The notes: generated from the sequence alone by a model not told the origin. Positions 34,650 to 45,464 are shown, counted from the first letter of the stretch. The stretch is 64,000 nucleotides of DNA from Streptomyces sp. SAI-135 (GCF_029893805.1 NZ_JARXYP010000001.1:310001-374000); one strand, 5' to 3'. Program-made: numbers and translations.

Positions 34650-35417
34650 ATGGATAAACGTTTCCCCAACGCTGCCGCGGCTGTGGCCGACATCGAGGCG
34701 GGCTCTCGTATGGCAGTCGGCGGCTTCGGGCTCGTCGGAATCCCGGCAACCTTGATCAAGGCCCTTGTGGACCGGCCCGAGGCTCGCGACCTGGAGATCG
34801 TCAGCAACAACTGCGGCGTCGACGACTGGGGGCTCGGACTTCTCCTCGCCGCCGGCCGCATCCGCCGGATCATCGCCTCGTACGTCGGAGAGAACAAGGA
34901 GTTCGCCCGCCAGTACCTCGCAGGCGAACTCGAGGTAGAACTGACCCCGCAGGGCACCCTCGCCGAACGGCTGCGCGCCGGCGGCGCCGGAATCGCCGCC
35001 TTCTACACCCGCACCGGCGTCGGCACCCAGGTCGCCGACGGCGGCCTGCCGTGGCGGTACGACGGCGCCGGGAACGTCTCGGTGGCCTCGCCCGCCAAAC
35101 CCTGCGCCGTCTTCGACGAGCAAGAGTTCGTACTCGAGCGCGCCCTCACGGCCGATGTCGCGCTGATCAGGGCCTGGCGCGGCGACCGGCACGGCAACCT
35201 CGTCTTCCGCCGCAGCGCCCGCAACTTCAACCCGCTCTGCGCCCGGGCGGCCGCGCTGACCATCGCCGAGGTGGAGGAGTTCATCGATTCCGCCGAGCTC
35301 GACCCCGACGCCATTCACCTGCCCGGAATCTACGTCGACCGCATCGTCGTACTCGACCCCCAGGCCGCAGCAGACAAGCGCATCGAGAAGCGCACCGTGA
35401 TCGAGGAGAACCCCTAG
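34650..35417 (+). CDS. CoA-transferase subunit A (family I, 3-oxoacid/3-oxoadipate type)
   Basis: A 255-residue alpha subunit. The SCOT/PcaI-type N-terminal motif is [20 protein letters not shown] and the core [20 protein letters not shown] and [20 protein letters not shown] follows. It transfers CoA from a donor such as succinyl-CoA to a keto acid, feeding it to thiolysis. The beta subunit follows after two bases. GAGG precedes the ATG. The acceptor acid is unknown; the neighbouring ring-cleavage genes favour an aromatic-derived 3-oxo acid. Confidence 0.92.
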   Translation: MDKRFPNAAAAVADIEAGSRMAVGGFGLVGIPATLIKALVDRPEARDLEIVSNNCGVDDWGLGLLLAAGRIRRIIASYVGENKEFARQYLAGELEVELTPQGTLAERLRAGGAGIAAFYTRTGVGTQVADGGLPWRYDGAGNVSVASPAKPCAVFDEQEFVLERALTADVALIRAWRGDRHGNLVFRRSARNFNPLCARAAALTIAEVEEFIDSAELDPDAIHLPGIYVDRIVVLDPQAAADKRIEKRTVIEENP

Positions 35418-35419
35418 AC

Positions 35420-36076
35420 ATGGCTTGGAACAGAGACGAAATGGCGGCCCGAGCCGCCGCCGAGCTGCCGCACGGCAGCTATGTGAACCTCGGGATCGGG
35501 CTGCCCACACTGGTACCGAACCACATTCCGCCCTCGGTCGAGGTCGTGCTGCAGTCGGAGAACGGAATTCTCGGCCTCGGCCCGTATCCGGACCGTACGC
35601 GAGTGGACCCCGACCTGGTCAACGCCGGCAAGGAGACCGTCACCCTGCAAAGCGGGGCCAGCACCTTCGACAGCGCGGACAGCTTCGCCATGATCAGGGG
35701 CGGACGGCTCGACGTGGCCGTGCTCGGCGGCATGCAGGTCTCCGCCACCGGCGACCTCGCCAACTGGACCGTGCCCGGCGCGATGATCAAGGGTATGGGC
35801 GGGGCGATGGACCTCGTGCACGGCGCCCGCCGCATCATCGTCCTCATGGAGCACCTCACCAAGCACGGCACCCCCAAACTGCTCCAAGCGTGCACCCTGC
35901 CCCTCACCGGCCGCGGCGTCGTCCACCAGGTCATCACCGACCTGGGCGTCCTGGACATCACTCCTGACGGCTTCCTCCTCATCGAAACCGCACCCGGCGT
36001 CCAGGCCGACGACGTTCAGGCGGCCACCGGCGCACCACTTCGCGTACGCCACGAGATCCTGAAGGAGAACCCGTGA
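35420..36076 (+). CDS. CoA-transferase subunit B (family I)
   Basis: A 218-residue beta subunit with the active-site Glu in [11 protein letters not shown]. Also present are [17 protein letters not shown] at the N-terminus and [20 protein letters not shown]. The start ATG at 35420 overlaps nothing but follows the A subunit by two bases, with GAGGAG inside its end. It overlaps the next gene by four bases (GTGA). Together with subunit A it forms the complete enzyme. Confidence 0.93.
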   Translation: MAWNRDEMAARAAAELPHGSYVNLGIGLPTLVPNHIPPSVEVVLQSENGILGLGPYPDRTRVDPDLVNAGKETVTLQSGASTFDSADSFAMIRGGRLDVAVLGGMQVSATGDLANWTVPGAMIKGMGGAMDLVHGARRIIVLMEHLTKHGTPKLLQACTLPLTGRGVVHQVITDLGVLDITPDGFLLIETAPGVQADDVQAATGAPLRVRHEILKENP

Positions 36077-37095
36077 CCAGGATCGCGGTGCTCGGCACCG
36101 GCGCCAACGGCGGTTCCATCGGCGCCGACCTGACGCGTGCCGGACTCGACGTCACCTTCATCGAGCAATGGCCCGAGCACGTCGCCGCGATGCGCGAGGA
36201 CGGCATCCGGGTCGAGATGCCCGACGCCGACGAGGTAACCGCCGTCCGCGCGTTCAACCTGTGCGACGTAGCCACCTTGCGTGAGCGATTCGACGTGGTT
36301 CTCATACTCGTCAAGGCCTACGACACCCGGTGGGCGTGCGAGCTGATCAAGCCGCTCGTCGCCGACGACGGAATGGTCGTCGGCGTCCAGAACGGCATGA
36401 CGCTGGAGACGATCGCCGACGTCATGGGCGCCGACCGCGCTCTCGGCGCGGTCATCGAGGTCGCGTCGAACATGTTCGCGCCGGGCCTGATCCACCGCGA
36501 CACTCCGCGTTCGCAGTCGTGGTTCGCCGTCGGCGGACTGACCGCCGAGGCGCAGCGCAAGGCAGTGACCGCTGCCGGTCTGCTGCGGCACTCCGGTACC
36601 GTCGAGATCTCCGACGACATCCTGTCCTCGAAGTGGATGAAGCTCGTCGCCAACTGCACGGAGCTGGTCACCTCCGCCGTGCTCGACATGACGGTGCACG
36701 AGGCCGCGGAGGTCCCCGGCATGCTGGACGTCATGATCGAGGCGGGTAACGAGGCCGTCCGCACCGGACTCGCCCTCGGCCGCAGGATCCGACCGGTCCT
36801 CGGACTCACCGAGGCGGACGTCGCCGACCCGGAGAAGGTCGCACGCGCGCTCTTCGACGTCGTCCACGACCGGTACGTCATCCCAGGGCAGCAGACCACT
36901 GTCCTCCAGGACTGGATCAAAGGCCGGCGCAGCGAGGTGCACCAGATCAACGGACATGTCGTCGCGGAGCAGACCAGACTCGGCGGGCGTGCGCCGGTCA
37001 ACGAACGCGTCGTGGAGGCCGCGCGCAGGATCGAGGAACACCAGATCGTTGCGGGTCCTGAGGTCGCCGAACTCCTGCTGCCCACCGCTCAATGA
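36073..37095 (+). CDS. Ketopantoate reductase (ApbA/PanE)-family dehydrogenase
   Basis: A 340-residue NAD(P)-binding enzyme: Rossmann motif [20 protein letters not shown] at the start, [13 protein letters not shown], and the C-terminal helical domain with the catalytic-type Lys in [20 protein letters not shown]. It starts at GTG 36073, overlapping the CoA-transferase stop. In a catabolic cluster with no pantothenate genes it more likely reduces or oxidises a pathway 2-oxo/2-hydroxy acid than serves in coenzyme A synthesis; that is inference. Confidence 0.88.
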   Translation: MTRIAVLGTGANGGSIGADLTRAGLDVTFIEQWPEHVAAMREDGIRVEMPDADEVTAVRAFNLCDVATLRERFDVVLILVKAYDTRWACELIKPLVADDGMVVGVQNGMTLETIADVMGADRALGAVIEVASNMFAPGLIHRDTPRSQSWFAVGGLTAEAQRKAVTAAGLLRHSGTVEISDDILSSKWMKLVANCTELVTSAVLDMTVHEAAEVPGMLDVMIEAGNEAVRTGLALGRRIRPVLGLTEADVADPEKVARALFDVVHDRYVIPGQQTTVLQDWIKGRRSEVHQINGHVVAEQTRLGGRAPVNERVVEAARRIEEHQIVAGPEVAELLLPTAQ

Positions 37096-38434
<1,339 letters not shown>

Positions 38435-39223
38435 ATGGATCTCGATCTCGAGCGAAAGCGCGTCCTCGTCACCGGGGCGAGCAAAGGCATCGGCCTCGCG
38501 ATCGTCAAGGCGTTCCTTGCCGAAGGCGCCGAAGTCGTGGCCGTGTCCCGGAAGACCACACCCGAACTCGAGGCTACCGCCGCCACGTTCGTATCCGCCG
38601 ACCTCTACGAACCCAACGCCGCGCAACGGATGGTCGAGTACGTGCTCGATCTGGACCCGCGCCTCGACATCCTCGTCAACAACGTCGGCGGCGGGAGCCC
38701 GTCCCCGGACGTGCTTGCCGATCCCGTCGGTGGCGCGGCCGACGTCTGGGCGAGTGTTTTCGCCCTCAACCTAGGCGCCGCCGTGGAGACCACCCGCTCC
38801 GCGCTCCCTGCACTACTCCGATCCCGGGGCGCAGTAGTGAACATCAGCTCGCAAAACGCCCGCGACCCGCGAAGGGTACCGGTGTCCTATTCCGCGGCCA
38901 AGGCCGCGCTCAACGCCTTCTCCCGCGGCCTGGCCGAGATCGTGGCGGAATCGGGGGTTCGGGTCAACGTCGTCACCCCGGCCGGCACGCGAACCTCCGC
39001 GTGGACGAGCGAGGACGGCGTCGGTGCCGAACTGGCCGCGCACATGGGGCTGGAGCAGGACCAGCTGTTGGCGATGCTGCCTCAGCAAGCCGAGATGGTG
39101 ACCGGTGCACTGATCGACCCGGCCGAGATCGCTCGCGCGGTGCTGCTGCTGGCGTCTCCGACAATGCCGAGTGCGGTCGGCTCCAACTGGGTGGTAGACG
39201 GTGGCGCGCTGAAGACTCCTTGA
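38435..39223 (+). CDS. SDR-family oxidoreductase
   Basis: A 262-residue classical SDR: VLVTGASKGIGLAIVKAF, structural motif VNNVGGG, catalytic Ser in NISSQNARD, Tyr and Lys in SYSAAKAALNAFSRG, C-terminal SNWVVDGGALKTP. The start is ATG 38435 with GAGGAG upstream. Its stop is followed at once by a hairpin (39223-39246) that belongs to an IS200/IS605 end on the other strand and could also stop transcription. No regulator is adjacent; the substrate is unknown. Confidence 0.9.
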   Translation: MDLDLERKRVLVTGASKGIGLAIVKAFLAEGAEVVAVSRKTTPELEATAATFVSADLYEPNAAQRMVEYVLDLDPRLDILVNNVGGGSPSPDVLADPVGGAADVWASVFALNLGAAVETTRSALPALLRSRGAVVNISSQNARDPRRVPVSYSAAKAALNAFSRGLAEIVAESGVRVNVVTPAGTRTSAWTSEDGVGAELAAHMGLEQDQLLAMLPQQAEMVTGALIDPAEIARAVLLLASPTMPSAVGSNWVVDGGALKTP

Positions 39224-39420
39224 TCCCCCGCCCAAAGGCGGGGGATTCCAGCGGTCGCCCGCTGTGGTTCCTGCTTCACCGACGACCGCCTCGTCCGGGA
39301 GGACTCCCCTACCGCGCCATCGTCGGTCTCGTTCTCCCAACCAACCGTGCTGGTCGCAGCCGTAGACGAGCGGCCGCGACCCGCACGGTCGACAACTTCC
39401 AGGTCCGCCCTCAGCGCTGA
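39223..39420 (-). pseudogene. IS200/IS605 TnpB 3' tail with end hairpin
   Basis: The minus strand carries KQEPQRATAGIPRLWAGDQG, the kind of variable tail found at the end of actinomycete TnpB proteins, then the hairpin ATCCCCCGCC/GGCGGGGGAT (39223-39246). In IS200/IS605 elements such a hairpin near the right end is part of the guide (omega) RNA. The RuvC and zinc-finger regions are gone. The identification rests on the tail and hairpin alone. Confidence 0.45.
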
Positions 39421-39464
39421 CCAGCGCAGTCAGAGTCCGTCGTGCGCGCTTTCGGCGCACCGGT

Positions 39465-40247
39465 TCAGATGGCTACCGTGGGGGGAAGGTGGATCACCTG
39501 GTTCAGCCCGCCATCGACCATGATGGATGCGCCGTTGACGTAGCTGGCCTCAGAGCTCGCCAGAAAGGCCACAACGGCGGCGAACTCCTCAGGTGTTCCC
39601 ATGCGGCGCATGGGAATGTGCGACGAGTAAGCATCCACGGCACCGGGTACGTCGCCCATGAATCCGGTCATGCCGGTCGGGTAGATCACGCCCGGGTGCA
39701 CGGTGTTGGCACGGATGCCCTGCGCGCCGTATTCGATCGCGATGCTGGCGGTCAGGCTCTCAGCGGCACTTTTGGCGGCACTGTAAGCGGGCTGGCCGTA
39801 ATTCTTGTGCAGTGCGTTCGATGAACCGATGTTCACGATGTTGCCCTGGGTCCGCTTGAGGTGCGGAATCGCAGCCCTGGCCGTGTAGAGGATCGAGCTC
39901 GCGTTGACGGCGAGGATGTCCTGCCAGGTCTGGGTGTCCAGTTCGGCGAGCAGGCCGATATCGCTGACGCCCGCGCAGTTCACGAGGACATCCAGACGCT
40001 GGAACTCTTCGGCCGTTCCGTCGACCAGTTCGACGACCGCGGCCTCGTCTCGTACATCCACCACCCGCGAGACGATGGTGCTGCCCTCGGGCGCCTGCGC
40101 AACCGTCCGGGCCAGCTTCTCCGCGTCCCGTCCGACGACTACTACCGCCGCACCTTCCTCGGCAAGTCGCAAGGCGATGGCGGCCCCCATACCGGAGCTG
40201 CCCCCGATCACCAGGGCGACGCGGTCCGTGAACCGATTGAATCCCAT
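39465..40247 (-). CDS. SDR-family oxidoreductase
   Basis: A 260-residue classical SDR: ALVIGGSSGMGAAIALRLAE, VNCAGVSD, catalytic Ser in NIGSSNALH, Tyr and Lys in PAYSAAKSAAESL, C-terminal ASYVNGASIMVDGGLNQV. The ATG at 40247 follows AAGGAAATG. It converges on the SDR at 38435, with TnpB debris between them. The cofactor loop has IGG instead of TGG, a minor change. No operon partner is seen. Confidence 0.9.
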   Translation of the reverse strand: MGFNRFTDRVALVIGGSSGMGAAIALRLAEEGAAVVVVGRDAEKLARTVAQAPEGSTIVSRVVDVRDEAAVVELVDGTAEEFQRLDVLVNCAGVSDIGLLAELDTQTWQDILAVNASSILYTARAAIPHLKRTQGNIVNIGSSNALHKNYGQPAYSAAKSAAESLTASIAIEYGAQGIRANTVHPGVIYPTGMTGFMGDVPGAVDAYSSHIPMRRMGTPEEFAAVVAFLASSEASYVNGASIMVDGGLNQVIHLPPTVAI

Positions 40248-40602
40248 GTTTCATTTCCTTTTTCAAATGAATGCAATCAAGGCCCGGCCACTGACGGGGT
40301 GAAGGGCAGAGGGAGTCGGCCACGAGCACGAGGTTCCCGTTCGCCGTCCGACCGCCGCACAGTTCGATCCGGCGGACCCAAGTGGTTACAGTGAGCCGTA
40401 TTGTCAATAGGCGTCCGTCGCTCGCTGTGATCGCGGCGCCGGCGCTGTGGCCCGTGGGGTTTCCGGGTTCGGGAGCGCAAGGCCCCTGTCAGGAACGATC
40501 TTGCGACTGAGAGATCCGACCGAGGGGCCTCGCCCCCCGACCAGTGTCACGTACTCCACAGCTGGGAAACGCGCAATTCCACCTGGACCTCGACTACTGA
40601 GC
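40248..40602. other. Intergenic stretch, nothing recognised
   Basis: About 355 bases upstream of the SDR and downstream of the NmrA-like gene. It contains the short inverted repeat AGGCCCCT (near 40480) and AGGGGCCT (near 40522), which could be a terminator for one of the flanking genes. No coding sequence is recognised. Confidence 0.35.
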
Positions 40603-41529
40603 TCAGGATGCGAAATTCATGTGCTCGCGCGCCCACTCCTCGAAGCTGGTGAGCGGGATACCGAGGTCCCTCGCGAACTCGGGACGGGCCGGCTGTCCGA
40701 CCACGTTGTACAGCTCGTGCGCGGCACCCATGGGCGGCATCCCGGCGGCGAAAGCCTCTTCCATGGTCATGTCGGGGGCGGGCAGTGGTACGTCCAGCAC
40801 GCGGGTGAGGACCTCCGCGATCTGTGTCATCGACAGGTAGTCGCTCGCCAGTTCCAGCTCGACCGTGTGGAACTTCTCCGGCGCGACGATGGCCGCTGCG
40901 GCCGCACTGCCGATGTCCCGCACCGCGACGAGGGGCACCGACGTCTCGGGTTTCACGACGGTCACCAGACCGCCCTCGACGCCACGCGGAAAGTAGAACC
41001 CCAGGGACGGAAGGAAGTTGTCCATGAAGAAGCCGGGCTTGAGCAGCGTCCAGTAAGGGAAGCCGGCTTCACGAACAAGGTCCTGGATCCTGCTCTTGGT
41101 GGAGTAATAGGGCTCCATGTGAGCCCAGCGTCCCTCATCCCAACCGGGAAATTCCTCAGTGTGCTGGCCGGCCCCGCTGACTGTCGACTGCACGAAATGC
41201 GACACGCCGGCGGCCCGTGCGCCTTCGATGAGATTGACGGCCTGGGCCGCTTCCAGGTCGAAGTCGAAACCTTCCGCGGAGCCGGGCGCGATCTGCACCG
41301 AGAAGACGGCGCGCGCACCCTCGGTGGCCCGGGTCACGGAGTCGCGGTCGAGGAGGTCACCCTTGACGAGTTCGGCGCCGAGCGCCTCGACCGCTCGGGC
41401 CGACGCACCCGCCGGATCGCGCACCAGGGCACGGACGGGGAATCCCGCCGCGATCAGGGCCCGAGCCGTGGCCCCGCCCTGCTTGCCCGTGGCACCAGTG
41501 ACCAGGACGGGCGCAGAGTTGGTGGACAT
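40603..41529 (-). CDS. NmrA-like NAD(P)-binding protein (atypical SDR)
   Basis: A 308-residue atypical SDR: VLVTGATGKQGGATARALIA at the N-terminus, then FDFDLEAAQAVNLIEGARAA and a substrate domain with YWTLLKPGFFMDNFLPSLGF. NmrA-like proteins bind NAD(P) and can be reductases or redox sensors; the Tyr-x-x-x-Lys pair is readable as YYSTKSRIQ. The start is ATG 41529 with AAGGAG upstream. A TAGAACGTTCGGT motif lies about 90 bases upstream of the start. Confidence 0.88.
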   Translation of the reverse strand: MSTNSAPVLVTGATGKQGGATARALIAAGFPVRALVRDPAGASARAVEALGAELVKGDLLDRDSVTRATEGARAVFSVQIAPGSAEGFDFDLEAAQAVNLIEGARAAGVSHFVQSTVSGAGQHTEEFPGWDEGRWAHMEPYYSTKSRIQDLVREAGFPYWTLLKPGFFMDNFLPSLGFYFPRGVEGGLVTVVKPETSVPLVAVRDIGSAAAAAIVAPEKFHTVELELASDYLSMTQIAEVLTRVLDVPLPAPDMTMEEAFAAGMPPMGAAHELYNVVGQPARPEFARDLGIPLTSFEEWAREHMNFAS

Positions 41530-41617
41530 GCTGCTCCTTGGGATGGGGCGACGTGCTGGCAAGCGGCATCAACGAAAGCTGAAGGTCGCCACTGGGCATC
41601 GCGCCCCCTGCTAGCCA

Positions 41618-41630
41618 TAGAACGTTCGGT
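41618..41630 (+). promoter_or_regulatory. TAGAAC-TTC motif, copy 1
   Basis: TAGAACGTTCGGT lies upstream of the leftward NmrA-like gene and recurs with at most two changes at 59987-59999, 61926-61938 and 61979-61991. A shared operator is likely; the regulator is not identified. Confidence 0.45.
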
Positions 41631-41726
41631 TCCGTTGGCAGCGTATGGGAAGGCCGATCAGGCTGCAAGACCAGTCGTTCTACTGAGTCCTTCTCGGTAC
41701 GGTTTGTAATGTTCTGTGCACTCCGT

Positions 41727-42100
41727 TCAGGTGGTGCGGTCGTGTTCGAGCTGAAGCAGAACGAGGGCGGCTCGGGCGATCCGGGTGACAGGAGCGGAGT
41801 CGAGGCTGACCCTGCGCAGGCCCTTGAGGACCTTCAGCAGGGCGTTGGACCGCTCGGCAACAGCGTGAACGCCCCGGATCACAGCGTTGAACTCCTGGTC
41901 GGACTCGGCGAGTTCACTGCCTTGGGCTTCTTGAGCGGGTGGCGCAAGCCGTCTGCGGCGTTCTCGTAGCCGAGATCGGTCAGGGTGGGGATGCTCAGAG
42001 TGACACCAAGCCGGTTCAGGGCGTCGACCAGGCCGTGTGCGCGGGCGCAGGTGGTGCCGTTGTGGCGAGGCACGCGACGGCCCTAAGGTCCGCGAACGGG
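41727..42100 (-). pseudogene. Transposase C-terminal fragment (IS5-like, DDE_Tnp_4)
   Basis: The minus strand reads VTLSIPTLTDLGYENAADGL then, after a shift near 41915, NAVIRGVHAVAERSNALLKV and SLDSAPVTRIARAALVLLQL ending EHDRTT. This is the C-terminal third of a DDE_Tnp_4 transposase. The catalytic N-terminal portion is missing. Confidence 0.65.
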
Positions 42101-42277
42101 GCACGTGTTGGTGCACCGCCCGAGCGGTTAGGCGCCACCGCGGCTCGGTGCCCGCTTTGGGGCTACACAGTTCCAGAAACGCTGTGCCCTTCCCGGGGTC
42201 GGGAAATCGACCTCGAGGCGCTCGTGTACGGTCGATCAACATGAGGGGGTCTCCGCTTTAAGTACATGGGAGCAGGC

Positions 42278-43285
42278 ATGCGGTATCAGACTTTCGGTCG
42301 GCGTACGGGACTTCGGGTGTCGGAACTGGCGCTCGGCACCGCGATGTTCGGGACGAGGGCCGGTGTCCGGGCCAACCCCGAACAGGCCCGCGCCGTTTTG
42401 GACGCCTATGCCGATGCCGGAGGGAACTTCATCGACACCTCCGATGCCTACGAATTTGGTGAGTCCGAGGCGGTCCTCGGTGATCTCCTGCGAGACCGCC
42501 GTGAGCAGTTCGTCCTCGCCACGAAGTACACGCGCATGCCGCTTACCGGGGTGAACCTCACGGGTAACAGCCGCCGAACCGCCATCCGCTCCGTCGAGGC
42601 CAGTCTGCGGCGCCTGAAGACCGACTACCTTGACGTACTGTGGGTGCATCTGCCTGACGGCGTCACGCCCATCGATGAGATCCTCGCCACCTTCGACGAC
42701 CTCACCCGGTCCGGCAAGATCCTTCACGGCGGCCTGTCGAACTTTCCGGCCTGGCGCGTGGCAGCCGCGGCGGTGAAAAGTCCGACACTCCTGGGTGTGC
42801 AGGAGCCGCTCAACCTCCTGAACCGCGGTTTGGAACGCGAGATGCTCCCCGCCGCCGAGGCATTCGGCCTAGGGGTCTGCACATACTTCCCGCTCGCTTC
42901 GGGGCGGCTCACCGGGAAGTATCGTCAAGGCGAGGAAGGAAGGTTCACCGATATGAACCTTCCCTTGGAGGATGCAGGGCAGCGGAAGACTGTCCTGGAC
43001 ACGCTGCTGGAAATCTCCCAGGAGGCCGGCGAGGCACCTGGGCGCGTCGCGATGGCCTGGCTGCTCGCCCGGGCCGACCGGGCGAGCACCGCCATCGTTC
43101 CGATCGTCGGGCCGCGCACACCCGAGCAGCTTCAGGATTACGTCAAGGCACTCGCCCTCGATCTGGAGCCGGAACACTACCGGCGTCTCGACGAGGCCAG
43201 CGCCCCGTCCATCGAGGACAACACCAGCTACTCTTTCGGTGGCGAGTTCGACCGCTTCAAGCTCCCCGCCGTCCCGGTGGTCTGA
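42278..43285 (+). CDS. Aldo/keto reductase (intact catalytic tetrad)
   Basis: A 335-residue TIM-barrel reductase. All four tetrad residues are present: Asp and Tyr in NFIDTSDAYEF, Lys in LATKYTRM and His in VLWVHLPDG, in contrast to the AKR at 8393. The cofactor region reads IVPIVGPRTPEQLQDYVKAL. I choose ATG 42278, with GGGAG five bases upstream; an ATG at 42266 overlaps that site. It is monocistronic between transposase fragments; the substrate is unknown. Confidence 0.9.
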   Translation: MRYQTFGRRTGLRVSELALGTAMFGTRAGVRANPEQARAVLDAYADAGGNFIDTSDAYEFGESEAVLGDLLRDRREQFVLATKYTRMPLTGVNLTGNSRRTAIRSVEASLRRLKTDYLDVLWVHLPDGVTPIDEILATFDDLTRSGKILHGGLSNFPAWRVAAAAVKSPTLLGVQEPLNLLNRGLEREMLPAAEAFGLGVCTYFPLASGRLTGKYRQGEEGRFTDMNLPLEDAGQRKTVLDTLLEISQEAGEAPGRVAMAWLLARADRASTAIVPIVGPRTPEQLQDYVKALALDLEPEHYRRLDEASAPSIEDNTSYSFGGEFDRFKLPAVPVV

Positions 43286-43823
43286 CCTCACCCGACGTAC
43301 GATGCCACTGGCTCGCATTTCCCCGGTGGCTCGTATTTCCCCGGGCCCGAAAGCCCACCACAACCCCAACGCGTTGAGCCGCTGAGGCGTCACCCCACCG
43401 TCCGGGCCGTCGGCACTCATCCTGGGCTCTCGTAGCCCGACGCGGTGCCGCTCACGGCACAGGTCGATGACCAGGTTGATCACGTAGTACTGACTCATCC
43501 CGGTGATTGCACCCGTGAGATTGCGGCAAAATCGTCGGGTCTTCGAACCTGAGTGGCGTCGTGTCATGTCTCATGATGGGCTGTCACGTTGCGTCAGAGG
43601 GGCAGGGACAGTGGGGCTGCTACCGGCGGCAGGATGCCCCTGGCCATGAATGAGCCCTTTCAGCAGCGGCCACTGATCGGGGACCGGTTCGATCTCCGCA
43701 ACGCACGAGGCTCCCGTGCCATGGAGGAAGGTGTCGAAGTCTCATCTCATCAGCGCAGGAGCCTCATTGGTTCCCTGTCCTGCCTCACTGGCCGTTCCTC
43801 ACGCCCAGGTCAAGTGAGTAACC
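43286..43823. other. Intergenic stretch, no gene recognised
   Basis: About 540 bases. The minus strand near 43430-43570 reads GMSQYYVINLVIDLCRERHR, possibly a remnant, but I cannot name it. Nothing else stands out. Confidence 0.3.
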
Positions 43824-44220
43824 ATGCTCATCGTCACCTGCGAGGGTGACCGCCGCTGCAAGCTTCCGCCACAGCAACGTGGCCTGGTCGGCCTGGTGTA
43901 CCTGCGCCGGCACGACACCCTCGCCCAGATCGCGGCCGGCTTCCGCATCGCCCACGCCTACACCGCCGCGGTCATCGACCTGTTCGCGCACCGGGCCTGC
44001 TCAAGGTTCTGCGGGAGGGCGATCCGGACTTCGTCCTCGACGGCACCCTCGCCGAGTGCGACCAGGTCGGGGACGGCCACGCGGACTCGCGGCCAAGCGC
44101 CGCCGCTACGGGGTGAACGTCCATGTCGTCACCGACCCCAGCGGCAGGGTCATGTGGATCTCACCTGCCCTGCCGGGACGGACCCACGACCTGACCGTGA
44201 CCCGCACCCACCAGGGCAAC
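43824..44220 (+). pseudogene. DDE_Tnp_4-type transposase, frameshifted and truncated
   Basis: The first part reads [20 protein letters not shown], then [20 protein letters not shown]. After a shift near 43995 it continues [20 protein letters not shown] and [20 protein letters not shown]. It stops at about 44220, where the SDR gene on the other strand ends, so the C-terminal part was lost at that junction. Confidence 0.7.
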
Positions 44221-44231
44221 GCTGAGAACGC

Positions 44232-44948
44232 TCACTTGGCGGGCGCGGGGCCGTACAGCTGTGCCAGGTCGCCGGCCAGGGCCGCCTTGACGAAGCGGCT
44301 GGGGTCGTCGACCAGTACTTCGAGAGCGTCGCTCTGCACACCGTCGAGACTGGCGCGTGCGACGTCGAGGGGATCGATCTTGGGGGCATCGGTGCCCGCC
44401 ATCATGTCGGTATCCGCCGCTCCCAGGTGTACGCCCTGGACAAGGGTCTTCTGTCCGGCGAGCTCGACGCGTACGCCGTTGGTCATGTTCCACTCGGCGG
44501 CTTTGGCGACGGAGTAGGAGCCCGAGCCCTGAGGGGTGGCGGCCCACGACAGTACCGAGAGAAGGTTCACGATCGCTCCGCCGCCGTGAGCGGCCAGGAC
44601 CGGAGCGAAAGCGCGGATGACACGGAGGGTGCCGAAGAGGTGCGTCTCCAGGTCTCGCCGGACGTCGTCCAGGTCGTCGGTCAGCAGGTTGGCTCCCGTG
44701 GCGATGCCGGCGTTGTTGACCAGCAGTGTCACGTCCTGTGCGACGGCGGCCGCGTCCGTGATCGACTTCTCGTCGAGGAGATCCAGGTACAGCGGGCTGA
44801 CGCGGGGGGCGGATGCGGTGATTGTCTCCGGGCTGCGGACAGCCGCGTAGACCCTCTCGGCCCCGCGGGCCAGCAATTCGTCGACGAAGCGCCGGCCGAT
44901 GCCCCGGTTGGCTCCGGTCACGAGCGCGGTGGAACCAGCGATTTCCAT
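44232..44948 (-). CDS. SDR-family oxidoreductase, MerR-linked
   Basis: A 238-residue SDR: ALVTGANRGIGRRFVDELLA, VNNAGIATG, catalytic Ser in NLLSVLSWA, Tyr and Lys in GSYSVAKAAEWNM. The C-terminus is short, ending LAQLYGPAPAK, and lacks the usual glycine-rich tail. The ATG at 44948 has AAAGG six bases upstream; an ATG at 44954 is too close to it. It is divergent from a MerR regulator, with a MerR-type dyad and stretched promoter between them. Confidence 0.9.
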   Translation of the reverse strand: MEIAGSTALVTGANRGIGRRFVDELLARGAERVYAAVRSPETITASAPRVSPLYLDLLDEKSITDAAAVAQDVTLLVNNAGIATGANLLTDDLDDVRRDLETHLFGTLRVIRAFAPVLAAHGGGAIVNLLSVLSWAATPQGSGSYSVAKAAEWNMTNGVRVELAGQKTLVQGVHLGAADTDMMAGTDAPKIDPLDVARASLDGVQSDALEVLVDDPSRFVKAALAGDLAQLYGPAPAK

Positions 44949-45011
44949 GATCATCCTTTCGTCGGGCGGAGGATGGCGTTCACTCCCGCCCTTCGCGCCC
45001 TACGCTAGAAC

Positions 45012-45027
45012 TTGACGTCAACGTCAA
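45012..45027. promoter_or_regulatory. MerR-type operator in a 19-bp-spacer promoter
   Basis: TTGACGTCAA (45012-45021) is a perfect palindrome and TTGACG..CGTCAA forms a wider dyad to 45027. Read leftwards, TTGACG (45027-45022) serves as -35, followed by 19 bases and TAGGGC as a weak -10. A dyad inside a 19-bp spacer is the hallmark of promoters activated by MerR-family proteins. Confidence 0.6.
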
Positions 45028-45065
45028 AGGCAAATCCGACACCGCAGAGCGAGGAGCGGGACACA

Positions 45066-45464
45066 GTGCGTATCGGAGAGCTGGCCGACCGGGCCTGTGT
45101 CAGTACACGCGCTCTGCGCTACTACGAGGAGCAGGGCCTGCTGCGTTCCTCGCGCACGGCAGGAGGACAGCGTGTATATCCGCAGTCAGCCGAGGACCGT
45201 GTACGGCTGATCCGTGAGCTCTACACAGCTGGGCTCACCAGCCGCGTGATCGCTGAACTGTTGCCGGCTATCGATGCACGCCACGTCAACCCTGAGTTGC
45301 TGGCGCGCTTGCGTGACGAGCGTGCCCGCACGACGGCGAAGGTCGCCGAGTTGCAGGCGGCAAGCCAACGACTCGACGCCTTGATCGCCCTCGCGACACA
45401 CCCCGACTCCGGTTCGTGTCCGGCCACACTCGACCAGGCAGTTGCCGGAAATCCCGCCCCGTAG
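45066..45464 (+). CDS. MerR-family transcriptional regulator
   Basis: A 132-residue regulator with the MerR winged helix IGELADRACVSTRALRYYEE, then GLLRSSRTAGGQRVYPQSAE and a coiled-coil dimerisation helix (LARLRDERARTTAKVAELQA). The C-terminal segment is short and has one Cys (GSCPATL), so it is not a typical metal-binding site. GTG 45066 follows GAGGAG. Divergent from the SDR at 44232; probably its activator. Confidence 0.92.
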   Translation: MRIGELADRACVSTRALRYYEEQGLLRSSRTAGGQRVYPQSAEDRVRLIRELYTAGLTSRVIAELLPAIDARHVNPELLARLRDERARTTAKVAELQAASQRLDALIALATHPDSGSCPATLDQAVAGNPAP

